Origin: CAYTYZ01 sp964442385
Lineage (GTDB): Bacteria > Patescibacteriota > Microgenomatia > UBA12405
Assembly: GCA_964442385.1 (NCBI GenBank)
Contig: CAYTYZ010000004.1
Coordinates: 1-64,000 of the forward strand
Direction of reading: 5' to 3'
DNA length: 64,000 bases
The position numbers and the translations under genes are program-made. This document shows positions 35,651-43,290 of this stretch, piece after piece. Position 1 is the first letter of the stretch. Each line of letters starts with the position of its first letter. The notes under the pieces are model-generated. The model was not told the origin of the DNA. It did no database searches and was given only the letters and a program-made list of their open reading frames with translations.

Positions 35651-37578
35651 TGAAAAAGGTATTAATAATTGGGTTGGTTGGTATAATTATGAGCTTGGTA
35701 TTTCTGTTTGCTGGAAAATATATATTGGCAGAAAATGGGGTGACAGATGAAATAGTATTAGGGGTCAGCCCAACAATTATTGAGCAAGTGTTAACCCCCG
35801 GAGAAACACAAAACCGAAAAATCAGACTATTTAACTTAGGTAACAGACCTTTGTCAATAAAGGTCCAGATAAGGGACTTTGTGGGAAGTATTGATAGCGA
35901 AATTGAGGTTAGCCAAGCGGTATCTGCCAAAAAGTGGATAAGTGTGGATCCGTCCGATTTTATTATTGATCCACAACAATCGAAAGAAATTAGTATAAGT
36001 GTTAGTCCGCCGATTAATGCAACACCCGGTGGACACTATGCCTCAATAATATTTAATCCGGTGGTACCAGTAGATCTCGCAACAAGTAGTCAACCCAAGG
36101 TCTTGACCAGGGTTAGTGTGCAAGCTTTGTACTTAGTTAAAGGAGAAATACTAGAGAGTTTAAAGATTGCTGAGTTTAAAGCAAAAAAATATTTTTTTTG
36201 GGATAAAAACCACAGCTTTTGGATTAGTTTAAAAAATGAAGGGAATGTGCATCTTGTGCCCAAAGGATATATCAAAGTTGAACCCATTTGGTTTGGCGAA
36301 AAACGGGAAGAAATATTTGAAAAAAAAGTATTTTTACCCAAAGACACCAGGAGATTTAGCCTTGAAATGGCCAAATCACTGCCTTTTGGGAATTATAAAG
36401 CTGAGCTAAGTATTGTCTGGGGATCTGAAAATAAAACGACAGTACTTGAGTCAGCAGATTTTTGGGTCATACCCTGGGAAATTGCTTTAATATGCTTATT
36501 GACACCCTTGGTTTTAATATTTATGATGAAGTATATGAAGCGAATAAAACTCCTTGCCTTGGGAGTTTTGGCTACTGGGTTATTGTTTCCAAAAAGTGCA
36601 CATGCTGCAACCCTGACGGGAAGTGACGTAACCTTGTCTGACCCGAGACCATCTCAAGTTGGCGTTACTTACACAATGGACTGGGATAATGTAACTACTT
36701 CGACCATAAAATGTATGAAGGTGTCTTTTTCTACAGTAGCTACCGGTATTACTGTACCTACTGGTATGACAACAACAGGTGCAAGCTATGATGTGGCTGC
36801 CTCTGATTATGTGCCTGATGCCCAGACCTGGTCAACAAATGCTACTGTAAACGGTACTGTTGGGGTCACTAGTGTCACAGGAGAAATACCTGCGAGTGCT
36901 TCTGGAAGAACTTTGGTGTTGAATGGTATTACCAATGGATCTGTCGTTGATACAAGATACTTTGTGCTGTTTAACACATATAACAACACAGACTGTGCCA
37001 CCTCTCCTGTGGATTCAGGTGTAGGTGTAATTATCTTTACCAATGGACAAGTGGTATCACTTACTATTGACCCAACTATTTCTTTTACAGTTAACGCCGT
37101 CTCCTCTGGAACTGTAAATTCAACAGCTATTGGAGTGACTACAACTTCGACTACAATTCCGTTTGGTACTGTTGGTGTTGCTACAAATGGTGTGGCTGCT
37201 CATGATCTTACTGTGGGTACTAACGCAGGAAGTGGTTATACTGTTTACACAAGATATACTGGAACACTGACTAATCTTGCTGGAGCGACAATTCCTGATC
37301 ATACAGGAACAAACGCTGTGCCAACTTCATTTAGTGCACCCGGTACTGCCGCCTTTGGATATACAAGCGAGGACTTTACATTGGGAACTGGAACCGCTGG
37401 AAGATTTAATTCGAATAACTGGGCTAAATTTACTACTGCGAACCTCGAAGTCGCCTATAGTCCAAATTCAGTTAATAATGAAACAACAAGAGTAGGTTAT
37501 CAAGTTGGAGTTTCAAACCTCACTGCTGCCGGTAATTATACAACTACAGTGATTATGACAGTTGTGCCATCTTTTTAA
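35650..37578 (+). CDS. DUF916-like surface protein fused to a WxL-like secreted domain
   Basis: Protein of 642 residues. Residues 1-290 are a DUF916-like exported module: signal peptide, GVSPTIIEQVLTPGETQNRK, KKWISVDPSDFIIDPQQSKE, ATPGGHYASIIF, then a membrane helix (about 273-290). Directly after it, MKYMKRIKLLALGVLATG leads to FPKSAHAATLTG, which has every feature of a second signal peptide with an AHA-A cleavage site (about residues 293-317). The last 325 residues are a beta-rich domain whose end (FGYTSEDFT; AGNYTTTVIMTVVPSF) matches the giant protein and resembles WxL domains. The reading frame is uninterrupted. The start overlaps the previous stop (TAATG). Confidence 0.65.
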   Translation: MKKVLIIGLVGIIMSLVFLFAGKYILAENGVTDEIVLGVSPTIIEQVLTPGETQNRKIRLFNLGNRPLSIKVQIRDFVGSIDSEIEVSQAVSAKKWISVDPSDFIIDPQQSKEISISVSPPINATPGGHYASIIFNPVVPVDLATSSQPKVLTRVSVQALYLVKGEILESLKIAEFKAKKYFFWDKNHSFWISLKNEGNVHLVPKGYIKVEPIWFGEKREEIFEKKVFLPKDTRRFSLEMAKSLPFGNYKAELSIVWGSENKTTVLESADFWVIPWEIALICLLTPLVLIFMMKYMKRIKLLALGVLATGLLFPKSAHAATLTGSDVTLSDPRPSQVGVTYTMDWDNVTTSTIKCMKVSFSTVATGITVPTGMTTTGASYDVAASDYVPDAQTWSTNATVNGTVGVTSVTGEIPASASGRTLVLNGITNGSVVDTRYFVLFNTYNNTDCATSPVDSGVGVIIFTNGQVVSLTIDPTISFTVNAVSSGTVNSTAIGVTTTSTTIPFGTVGVATNGVAAHDLTVGTNAGSGYTVYTRYTGTLTNLAGATIPDHTGTNAVPTSFSAPGTAAFGYTSEDFTLGTGTAGRFNSNNWAKFTTANLEVAYSPNSVNNETTRVGYQVGVSNLTAAGNYTTTVIMTVVPSF

Positions 37579-37579
37579 A

Positions 37580-38515
37580 ATGCAAAAAATAGACTGGAAA
37601 ATCAAAGCAGGCATACCTTTAGCATTTATGGGGTTAGTTGGTGGAGTGGTGTTTGCCCAGAATCGCCCAGATAGTACCACTCTAGTGGTTAGCCCACCTT
37701 CCTTTGAACTTACTGCTGCCCCAGGTAAAATGCTGACTAATGTCATAAAAGTGACCAATCCTACTGATAAAACCATTGAGGTGTCAACTTCTGCTAAAGA
37801 TTTTGTAGCTAGTGGTGAAGAAGGTAGTGCCGCTATTTCTGATGAAGATAGCTCTTTTTCCTTAGCAAAATGGATTTCTGTTGAGCCAACTAGCGCTACA
37901 ATATTACCTAAGGCTACAGCTAATTTTACTTATACTATTTCTGTTCCAAAGGAAGCCGAACCAGGTGGACATTTTGGAACAGTGTTGTTTAAAATGGGAG
38001 GCAGTGACAAGGTTAACGGATCCGGTGCTGCCTTGGTTTCTGAAATTGGCAGTATAATTCTTTTGAACCTTTCAGGTAAGGCTAAAGAAGAAGCTAGCAT
38101 GATTTCATTTGAACCACTGTCTAAAATTACTGAATATGGTCCCGTTAGTTTAGAGTATAGAATTCAAAATAAGGGTAATGTACACTTGAAACCAGTAGGT
38201 AGTGTGATTATTAAAGATATGTTTGGAAGACAAGTTTACGAAGAAAATGTTGAACCAAAAAATGTACTCCCAGCTTCAATTCGTAAAAGTGATTTTGTTT
38301 GGGGTAAAAAGTGGCTACTTGGTAAATTTAGAGCAAAAATAAATTTATCCTATGGTACAGATAAAAAAGTGTTAGTCTCTGAGACACAGTTTTGGGTAAT
38401 TCCATATAAAGTAATAATTGCTGGATTGGTTGGACTAATCCTTGTACTTACTTATCTGACCAAGAATGGTAAAAGAATCAGAAAAGCTCTTAGGCTAATA
38501 GTCGGTAAAGACTAG
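37580..38515 (+). CDS. DUF916-like membrane-anchored surface protein
   Basis: Paralogue of the first half of the preceding protein, 311 residues from the ATG at 37580, one base after the previous stop; an in-frame GTG at 37562 would overlap that gene. Seen: signal peptide ending VVFAQ, then LVVSPPSFELTAAPGKMLTN, AKWISVEPTSATILPKATAN, EPGGHFGTVLFKM, a second Ig-like domain (YRIQNKGNVHLKPVG) and a C-terminal membrane helix (about 284-301) with a basic tail. In Firmicutes, DUF916/DUF3324 proteins bind peptidoglycan and partner WxL proteins. A membrane scaffold role here is inferred. Confidence 0.68.
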   Translation: MQKIDWKIKAGIPLAFMGLVGGVVFAQNRPDSTTLVVSPPSFELTAAPGKMLTNVIKVTNPTDKTIEVSTSAKDFVASGEEGSAAISDEDSSFSLAKWISVEPTSATILPKATANFTYTISVPKEAEPGGHFGTVLFKMGGSDKVNGSGAALVSEIGSIILLNLSGKAKEEASMISFEPLSKITEYGPVSLEYRIQNKGNVHLKPVGSVIIKDMFGRQVYEENVEPKNVLPASIRKSDFVWGKKWLLGKFRAKINLSYGTDKKVLVSETQFWVIPYKVIIAGLVGLILVLTYLTKNGKRIRKALRLIVGKD

Positions 38516-38517
38516 CT

Positions 38518-39453
38518 ATGTGGTGGCTAGTATGGGTACTGCTCCTTGGTATGGTTGGAGCTGAGCAGTCTGTTGTTTCCTTAAGAGTTGGGTATAATGT
38601 AACTAATTTTTCTGGAAAAACCTGTCCGAATTGTTTGGTATATTTTATCGAAAATGGAACGACATATGCTACTTCGCTCAGTGATAGCGAGGGTAACTTT
38701 TTAAAGACTATTGAGTTTTTACCCAATGGTAGTAGAAATATAAGTGTATTTTCAGTGGACTCTTCATCGCGAAGAGGTGCCGCCCTTGGAGTGGTTTTTA
38801 GTATGGCTGATGATAATGAGGTTAGTATAAGTAACTTGTATCTACCGCCTACAGTGACCTATCCTGCCGAGGCTAGGAGTGGTAGGCCGTATCATATTGA
38901 TGGGAGTGCCATTCCTAGTAGCTGGGTGGTTATTGATTATATAGGGACCAATAAAACTATAAGGAGCTTGGCAGGAAGTGACGGAACTTGGACGTCCGAT
39001 ATTGACACCGGTGGTATGGAGCTTGGTGATTATAGTTTTAGACTGAGACTTGAGTCTGAAACAATCTCGACAAGTTGGGGACCAAGATACGATTTTAAAG
39101 TAGTAGTGGACCCGTTTCCACCAACACCAACCCCAACACTAACACCAACACCAACACCTACTCCACTGCCAACTCCTATACCATCCCCTACTTTGGCACC
39201 GGAATATATAGAGATATTTCGGAACCTAGACAGGGTCCCTGAATTACTTAGATATGTAAACAAAGATGGTCTGTTGTCAGCAACTAATACCAGTGAAGTT
39301 GTTAAAACATGGTATTTGGCTTGGAATCTGGTTCAGGCAACTTCTACCCAGGGACAAGTACCTAGTGTACGTAATCTAGAGATATGCGATCTAAACTTTG
39401 ATCAGAAATGTGATATTAAAGATTTTTCAATTTTAATGTATTACTCTAGATGA
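38518..39453 (+). CDS. Secreted protein with Pro/Thr linker and dockerin-like end
   Basis: Protein of 311 residues. A short signal peptide (residues 1-16) is followed by two beta domains: a carboxypeptidase-regulatory-like fold (GKTCPNCLVYFIENGTTYAT, with SDSEGNFLKTI) and an Ig-like part. A Pro/Thr linker follows (about residues 200-230), then a helical region and the final segment CDLNFDQKCDIKDFSILMYY. That segment matches one dockerin type I half-repeat: Asp, Asn, Asp and Asp at EF-hand positions 1, 3, 5 and 12, then the FxxL helix. A second half-repeat is not obvious. The stop overlaps the start of the cohesin-like gene, the expected partner. Confidence 0.6.
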   Translation: MWWLVWVLLLGMVGAEQSVVSLRVGYNVTNFSGKTCPNCLVYFIENGTTYATSLSDSEGNFLKTIEFLPNGSRNISVFSVDSSSRRGAALGVVFSMADDNEVSISNLYLPPTVTYPAEARSGRPYHIDGSAIPSSWVVIDYIGTNKTIRSLAGSDGTWTSDIDTGGMELGDYSFRLRLESETISTSWGPRYDFKVVVDPFPPTPTPTLTPTPTPTPLPTPIPSPTLAPEYIEIFRNLDRVPELLRYVNKDGLLSATNTSEVVKTWYLAWNLVQATSTQGQVPSVRNLEICDLNFDQKCDIKDFSILMYYSR

Positions 39454-39926
39454 AAATAGGAATAAAATTTTTTCTGGGCCTACTAGCTGTGTTGTTTTTG
39501 CTAAAATCATGTAATCCGAAGGAGATTGAAAATGACCAAGAAATACCAGTAGGCCAAGAGATAATCTTTGAGATAATGGTCCCAAAAATAGCCAGGGATA
39601 TAAATGCGGCGCAAATAGATTTGCGCTATGACGAAAAGAGGCTTTTACTAACCAAGGTTGAAGAAAATAGAAACTTTTTTGTTTACGAAGTTGAGAAAGA
39701 ATACGATAATAAGTTTGGTTGGTCGAGAATATCCGGAGGTTTGCCCCATCCAGGCATAAGGGGTCCAAACCTGGTTTTGGCTAAGTTTTATTTTCAAGCC
39801 AAAGCAAGTGGTAACGCCTATATAGATTATTCCCCTACCAGTTTGGTTCTGGCTGACGATGGCAAGGCTGGAGAAATATATAAACTGGCAGGAAAGAAGT
39901 GGTACAAGATTATAAAGTCACGATAA
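39450..39926 (+). CDS. Cohesin-like lipoprotein
   Basis: Protein of 158 residues. The N-terminal signal ends LLKSC with C21 a likely lipidation site (Lys at -2 is unusual). The rest matches cohesin domains in order: VGQEIIFEIMVPKIARDINA, AAQIDLRYDEKRLLLTKVEE, the WSRISGGLPHPGIRG loop, LVLAKFYFQAKASGNAYI and SLVLADDGKAGEIY. Cohesins bind dockerins with calcium dependence and build cellulosomes or surface assemblies. Its start overlaps the stop of the dockerin-like gene by four bases. Membrane-anchored cohesin with secreted dockerin is the simplest reading. Confidence 0.62.
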   Translation: MKIGIKFFLGLLAVLFLLKSCNPKEIENDQEIPVGQEIIFEIMVPKIARDINAAQIDLRYDEKRLLLTKVEENRNFFVYEVEKEYDNKFGWSRISGGLPHPGIRGPNLVLAKFYFQAKASGNAYIDYSPTSLVLADDGKAGEIYKLAGKKWYKIIKSR

Positions 39927-39942
39927 AAACCTCACCCCCCAA

Positions 39943-39975
39943 TATGAATAATGAGAATAAGTCTCATTATTCATA
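39943..39975. repeat. Strong AT-rich hairpin at end of surface operon
   Basis: TATGAATAATGAGA and TCTCATTATTCATA form a perfect 14-bp stem with a five-base loop, between the convergent cohesin-like and groEL genes. No T-run follows on either side. It could still stop or stabilise both transcripts. Confidence 0.6.
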
Positions 39976-39985
39976 AGGCGGGTAC

Positions 39986-40002
39986 GTCCGCCGTAGGCGG
40001 AC
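39986..40002. repeat. Palindrome GTCCGCC-GTA-GGCGGAC at groEL stop
   Basis: Perfect 7-bp stem with a three-base loop that overlaps the groEL stop codon. The core TCCGCC/GGCGGA recurs at 58366-58380, suggesting a dispersed palindromic element. Confidence 0.6.
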
Positions 40003-41654
40003 TACATCATTCCATCCATTCCGTGACCACCCATAGGTGGCATAGCTGGAGAGGACTTTTCTGGGATATCGGTGACCAAGACTTCGGTAGTCAAAATCAT
40101 GGTGCCAACCGAAACCGCATTTTTTAGAGCCGAGATGGTTACTTTGGCGGGATCAAGTACTCCAGAGGCAAGCATAGAACCATATTGTCCTGTAAGGGCA
40201 TTGTAGCCAAAATCAGATTTAGGATCTTTGGCGTGTGCCTCCTTGATTTTACTGACCACTAGTCCTGCATCTTCACCACAGTTGCTAGCAAGTTTGCGTA
40301 GGGGCTGTTCTAGGGCATAGCGGAGTATATCTAGTCCGATTTGCTCTTCTGGTGACTCCACCTTGACCTTATCCAGGGCAGAGCTAGCTTTGATAAGGGA
40401 AATACCACCACCAGGTAGAATACCTTCTTCTACGGCAGCCTTGGTTGATTTAATGGCATCTTTGACTCTTTCTAGAACTTCTTTCATTTCCATCTCAGTG
40501 GCTGCACCTACTTCGAGAACCACAGCTCCACCTGCTAGTTTGGCAATGCGTTCGGCTAGTTTTTCTTTGTCATAGTCGCTTGTGGACTTATCCATTTGGT
40601 TTTTAAGCTGTTCCACTCTTTTGGCAACGTCGGACTTGGAACCAGCACCACCCAGTATCTGGGTAGAATCTTTATCAGAAACTATAGAATCAGCATGCCC
40701 ACAATATTCGGTAGGATCAGAGTTATCCCATTTGGCAGAGGTGTCATCTGAAATTACCATACCACCGGTTAAAACTGCGATATCTTCAAGCATGGCTTTG
40801 CGTCTATCGCCAAAGCCCGGAGCCTTGACTATCAAGCAGTTAAAGGTACCACGGAGTTTGTTGACCACCAGTGTCCCCAGAGCTTCGCCTTCGACATCCT
40901 CGGCAATAATTACGAAATTTTTAGTCATTTTGACTAACTTCTCCAGAAAGGGTAAAAATTCCTGAATATTGGTAATTTTTTTGTCGGTAATTACAATGGC
41001 TGGCTTGTCCACTTTGGCTTCCATCCTGGCAGTATCAGTTACAAAATAAGGTGATACATACCCCTGGTCAAATTCCATACCAGAAGTCATTTTAGATTCA
41101 AGAGTTAAGCCCTTGCCTTCTTCGGCAGTTATGAGACCATTTTTACCTACTTTAATCATGGCTTCAGCAATTTTTTCTCCGATAGAACTGCTGGCAGCTG
41201 AAATTGTTGCTACGTTGGCAATGGCGGCTTTGTCGGTGGCTTTGATTTCTTGTTTACTGTCTTCTAGTTTGGCAACGACTGCTTCAAGGCCTTTTTCCAA
41301 CCCACGTCTGATCATCATTGGATTGGCTCCAGCGGTAACATTTTGAACACCTTTTTGAACAATAGCATGAGCCAATACAGTGGCAGTAGTGGTACCATCA
41401 CCAGCTACATCATCGGTTTTTTTAGCTGCTTCTTTGACCATTTGAGCCCCCATGTTTTCATAAGGGTCCTGAAGCTCGATTTCGTTGGCCACAGTAACAC
41501 CATCATGGATTACTGCGGGACCACCAAATTTTTTATCAAGCCCCACATTTCTGCCTTTGGGTCCTAAAGTTGTTGTAACAGCATTAGCCAGAACTGTAAT
41601 TCCAGCTAACATTTTTTGGCGAGCATCATCGCCGAATAGGAGTTGTTTGGCCAT
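40002..41654 (-). CDS. groL: Chaperonin GroEL
   Basis: 60-kDa chaperonin subunit (550 residues) that forms double rings and folds proteins with ATP. Seen: TTTLGPKGRNVGLDKKFGGP, the ATP site DVAGDGTTTATVLA, the hinge and catalytic stretch KLAGGAVVLEVGAATEMEMK, EEGILPGGGISL and the Met/Gly tail MPPMGGHGMDGMM. Length and motifs are typical. It follows groES by three bases and shares its control. The stop codon lies within a GC-rich palindrome. Confidence 0.95.
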   Translation of the reverse strand: MAKQLLFGDDARQKMLAGITVLANAVTTTLGPKGRNVGLDKKFGGPAVIHDGVTVANEIELQDPYENMGAQMVKEAAKKTDDVAGDGTTTATVLAHAIVQKGVQNVTAGANPMMIRRGLEKGLEAVVAKLEDSKQEIKATDKAAIANVATISAASSSIGEKIAEAMIKVGKNGLITAEEGKGLTLESKMTSGMEFDQGYVSPYFVTDTARMEAKVDKPAIVITDKKITNIQEFLPFLEKLVKMTKNFVIIAEDVEGEALGTLVVNKLRGTFNCLIVKAPGFGDRRKAMLEDIAVLTGGMVISDDTSAKWDNSDPTEYCGHADSIVSDKDSTQILGGAGSKSDVAKRVEQLKNQMDKSTSDYDKEKLAERIAKLAGGAVVLEVGAATEMEMKEVLERVKDAIKSTKAAVEEGILPGGGISLIKASSALDKVKVESPEEQIGLDILRYALEQPLRKLASNCGEDAGLVVSKIKEAHAKDPKSDFGYNALTGQYGSMLASGVLDPAKVTISALKNAVSVGTMILTTEVLVTDIPEKSSPAMPPMGGHGMDGMM

Positions 41655-41657
41655 AGT

Positions 41658-41951
41658 TTATTTTAAAATTGCTACGACGTCGTCGTATTTAACTAAGTAA
41701 TATTCTTCGGAAGCTAGCTTGTATTTTTGCTTGCCCCATTCTTTAAAGATAATTTGATCATCTACTTTGGCTGGGGAACTTTTTTTTGTTCCAGAGTCAG
41801 TTAGATAGTCACCGCCTGTAGCTAAAACCGTACCGGTTTGCTGGTCTTCGGTGCTGGAAACGGGAAGGATTATACCTGAGGCTGTCTTTTCTTCTGGTTC
41901 CTGAGGCTTAACTAGAAGATAGCCGGCTACAGGTTGAATTTTTACTGTCAT
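41658..41951 (-). CDS. groS: Co-chaperonin GroES
   Basis: 10-kDa lid of the GroEL chamber (97 residues). Seen: IQPVAGYLLVKPQEPEEKTASG (mobile loop, with GIILP just after), TGTVLATGG, and the C-terminal YYLVKYDDVVAIL. The family's GD..V..... pattern is kept as VDDQIIFKEWGK. It is first in the groESL unit, with a CIRCE-like inverted repeat nine bases upstream of the start codon. Confidence 0.93.
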   Translation of the reverse strand: MTVKIQPVAGYLLVKPQEPEEKTASGIILPVSSTEDQQTGTVLATGGDYLTDSGTKKSSPAKVDDQIIFKEWGKQKYKLASEEYYLVKYDDVVAILK

Positions 41952-41960
41952 ATTTATTTA

Positions 41961-41987
41961 TTAGCAGTAACTGTTAACGACTGCTAT
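41961..41987. promoter_or_regulatory. CIRCE-like operator (HrcA site variant)
   Basis: TTAGCAGTA, nine bases, GACTGCTAT. Canonical CIRCE is TTAGCACTC-N9-GAGTGCTAA. The spacer is exactly nine, and the change C to G in the left arm is matched by G to C in the right arm. The site lies just upstream of groES and 55 bases before the enolase start, so it could affect both. Confidence 0.65.
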
Positions 41988-42031
41988 TATGAGGCAGAAG
42001 GCACCTACGTGTCAAGTGGAGAAGTTGTGTG

Positions 42032-42037
42032 TAGAAT
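42032..42037 (+). promoter_or_regulatory. -10 hexamer of enolase
   Basis: TAGAAT, then five bases (taagt) and the ATG at 42043. This favours 42043 over the longer in-frame start at 41989, which lies just beyond the CIRCE-like site. Confidence 0.5.
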
Positions 42038-42042
42038 TAAGT

Positions 42043-43290
42043 ATGTCAAAAATTAAATCTATTCTAGCTTATGAGATATTAGCTTCTGGCGGTCTGCCTA
42101 CGGTGGAGTGCAGGGTGGAAACAGAAGAAGGATTTACTGGAGTTGCTTCGGTGCCATATGGAGCAAGTGCTGGAATACACGAAGCAAGTGTAATTCTGGA
42201 TAAAGATATAAAAAGATACAGAGGAAATGGGATGCTTGTTGCCTGCGGAAATATTAATAATATTATTGCTAAAGAATTGACTGGAATGAAGGCTAACGAA
42301 CAAAGGTCGATTGACCAAAAACTACTGGATTTGGACGGGACTGAACAAAAAACTAAGTTAGGAGGGAACACAATTTTGGCGGTATCAATGGCGGTGGCAC
42401 GAGCAGGAGCAAGTGTAGAAAGACTAAAACCATATGAGTATTTGCAAAAATACTTTGCTCTGGGAAGGGTCGGGGTACTGCCAAAACCAATGATGGTAAT
42501 GATTGAAGGCGGTAAACACGCCGATAATTCGGCTGATTTTCAAGAGTATCTTGTTGATGTAACTTATAGTGAAAGGGCTAGCGAAAATGTGCGCGTAGGT
42601 AGTGAAATCTATATGGGAATAAAAAAAGTATTAAAAGATGCCAATCTGTCCGTAAATGTTGGAAACGAGGGAGCTTTTGCTCCAGAAGGATTAGAGTCAA
42701 ACAAAACACCTTTGGAAATTTTAATTAATGGAATACAACTGTCTGGTTATAGGCCTGGTGCAGATGCTTGGATTTCGCTAGATCCAGCCGCTTCTGAATT
42801 TTTTGAAAATGACAACTTAAAAAGGGATGTAAAAAAACTAAAAAGTAGCGAAATGATAGCGTACTACAAAGAAATTGTTGAGTCTTACCCTATTCTATCA
42901 ATTGAGGATGGTCTAGCTGAGGATGATTGGGATGGATGGGAGGAAATGTATAGAAGTTTAGGAAAAAATATTAAAATTGTGGGTGATGACCTAACGGTCA
43001 CAAACAGTAAGAGGTTGCAAACAGCCATAGAAAGACAGGCAATTAACGCAATTTTAATCAAGCTAAACCAAGCTGGAAGCGTAACAGAAACTGTGGAAAC
43101 TTGTAAATTGGCCAAGGAAGTAGGATTTATGGTGATACCATCCCACCGGGGTGGTGGCGAAAGCAACGATACTTTTATGGTAGATTTAGCTGTGGCAGTG
43201 GGGGCGGACTTTATTAAAGTCGGTCCTACTCGCGGTGAACGAGTTTGCAAATACAATAGACTGATGGAAATAGAAAGATCAATCTCTTAG
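42043..43290 (+). CDS. eno: Enolase
   Basis: Glycolytic 2-phosphoglycerate dehydratase, cytosolic, 415 residues. Seen: ILASGGLPTVECRV, the mobile loop YGASAGIHEA (usual GASTG), VMIEGGKHADNSADFQEYLV, the Mg ligand in PILSIEDGLAEDDWDGW, VGDDLTVTN with the second metal Asp, the catalytic Lys region AILIKLNQAGSVTET, SHRGGGESNDTFMVDLAVA and the final GERVCKYNRLMEIE. Several normally invariant positions are changed (for example GGKHADN for GGAHADN), but catalytic residues stay. The end overlaps the convergent membrane gene by 12 bases. Confidence 0.9.
   Translation: MSKIKSILAYEILASGGLPTVECRVETEEGFTGVASVPYGASAGIHEASVILDKDIKRYRGNGMLVACGNINNIIAKELTGMKANEQRSIDQKLLDLDGTEQKTKLGGNTILAVSMAVARAGASVERLKPYEYLQKYFALGRVGVLPKPMMVMIEGGKHADNSADFQEYLVDVTYSERASENVRVGSEIYMGIKKVLKDANLSVNVGNEGAFAPEGLESNKTPLEILINGIQLSGYRPGADAWISLDPAASEFFENDNLKRDVKKLKSSEMIAYYKEIVESYPILSIEDGLAEDDWDGWEEMYRSLGKNIKIVGDDLTVTNSKRLQTAIERQAINAILIKLNQAGSVTETVETCKLAKEVGFMVIPSHRGGGESNDTFMVDLAVAVGADFIKVGPTRGERVCKYNRLMEIERSIS

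Noticed and set aside
39120..39195. Short tandem DNA repeat (ccaacacc-type)
   Set aside because: It is the coding of the Pro/Thr linker, not a CRISPR or independent repeat.
39943..39975. Bidirectional terminator between the cohesin-like gene and groEL
   Set aside because: The hairpin is strong, but no T-rich tract follows on either strand, so it is listed only as a hairpin repeat.
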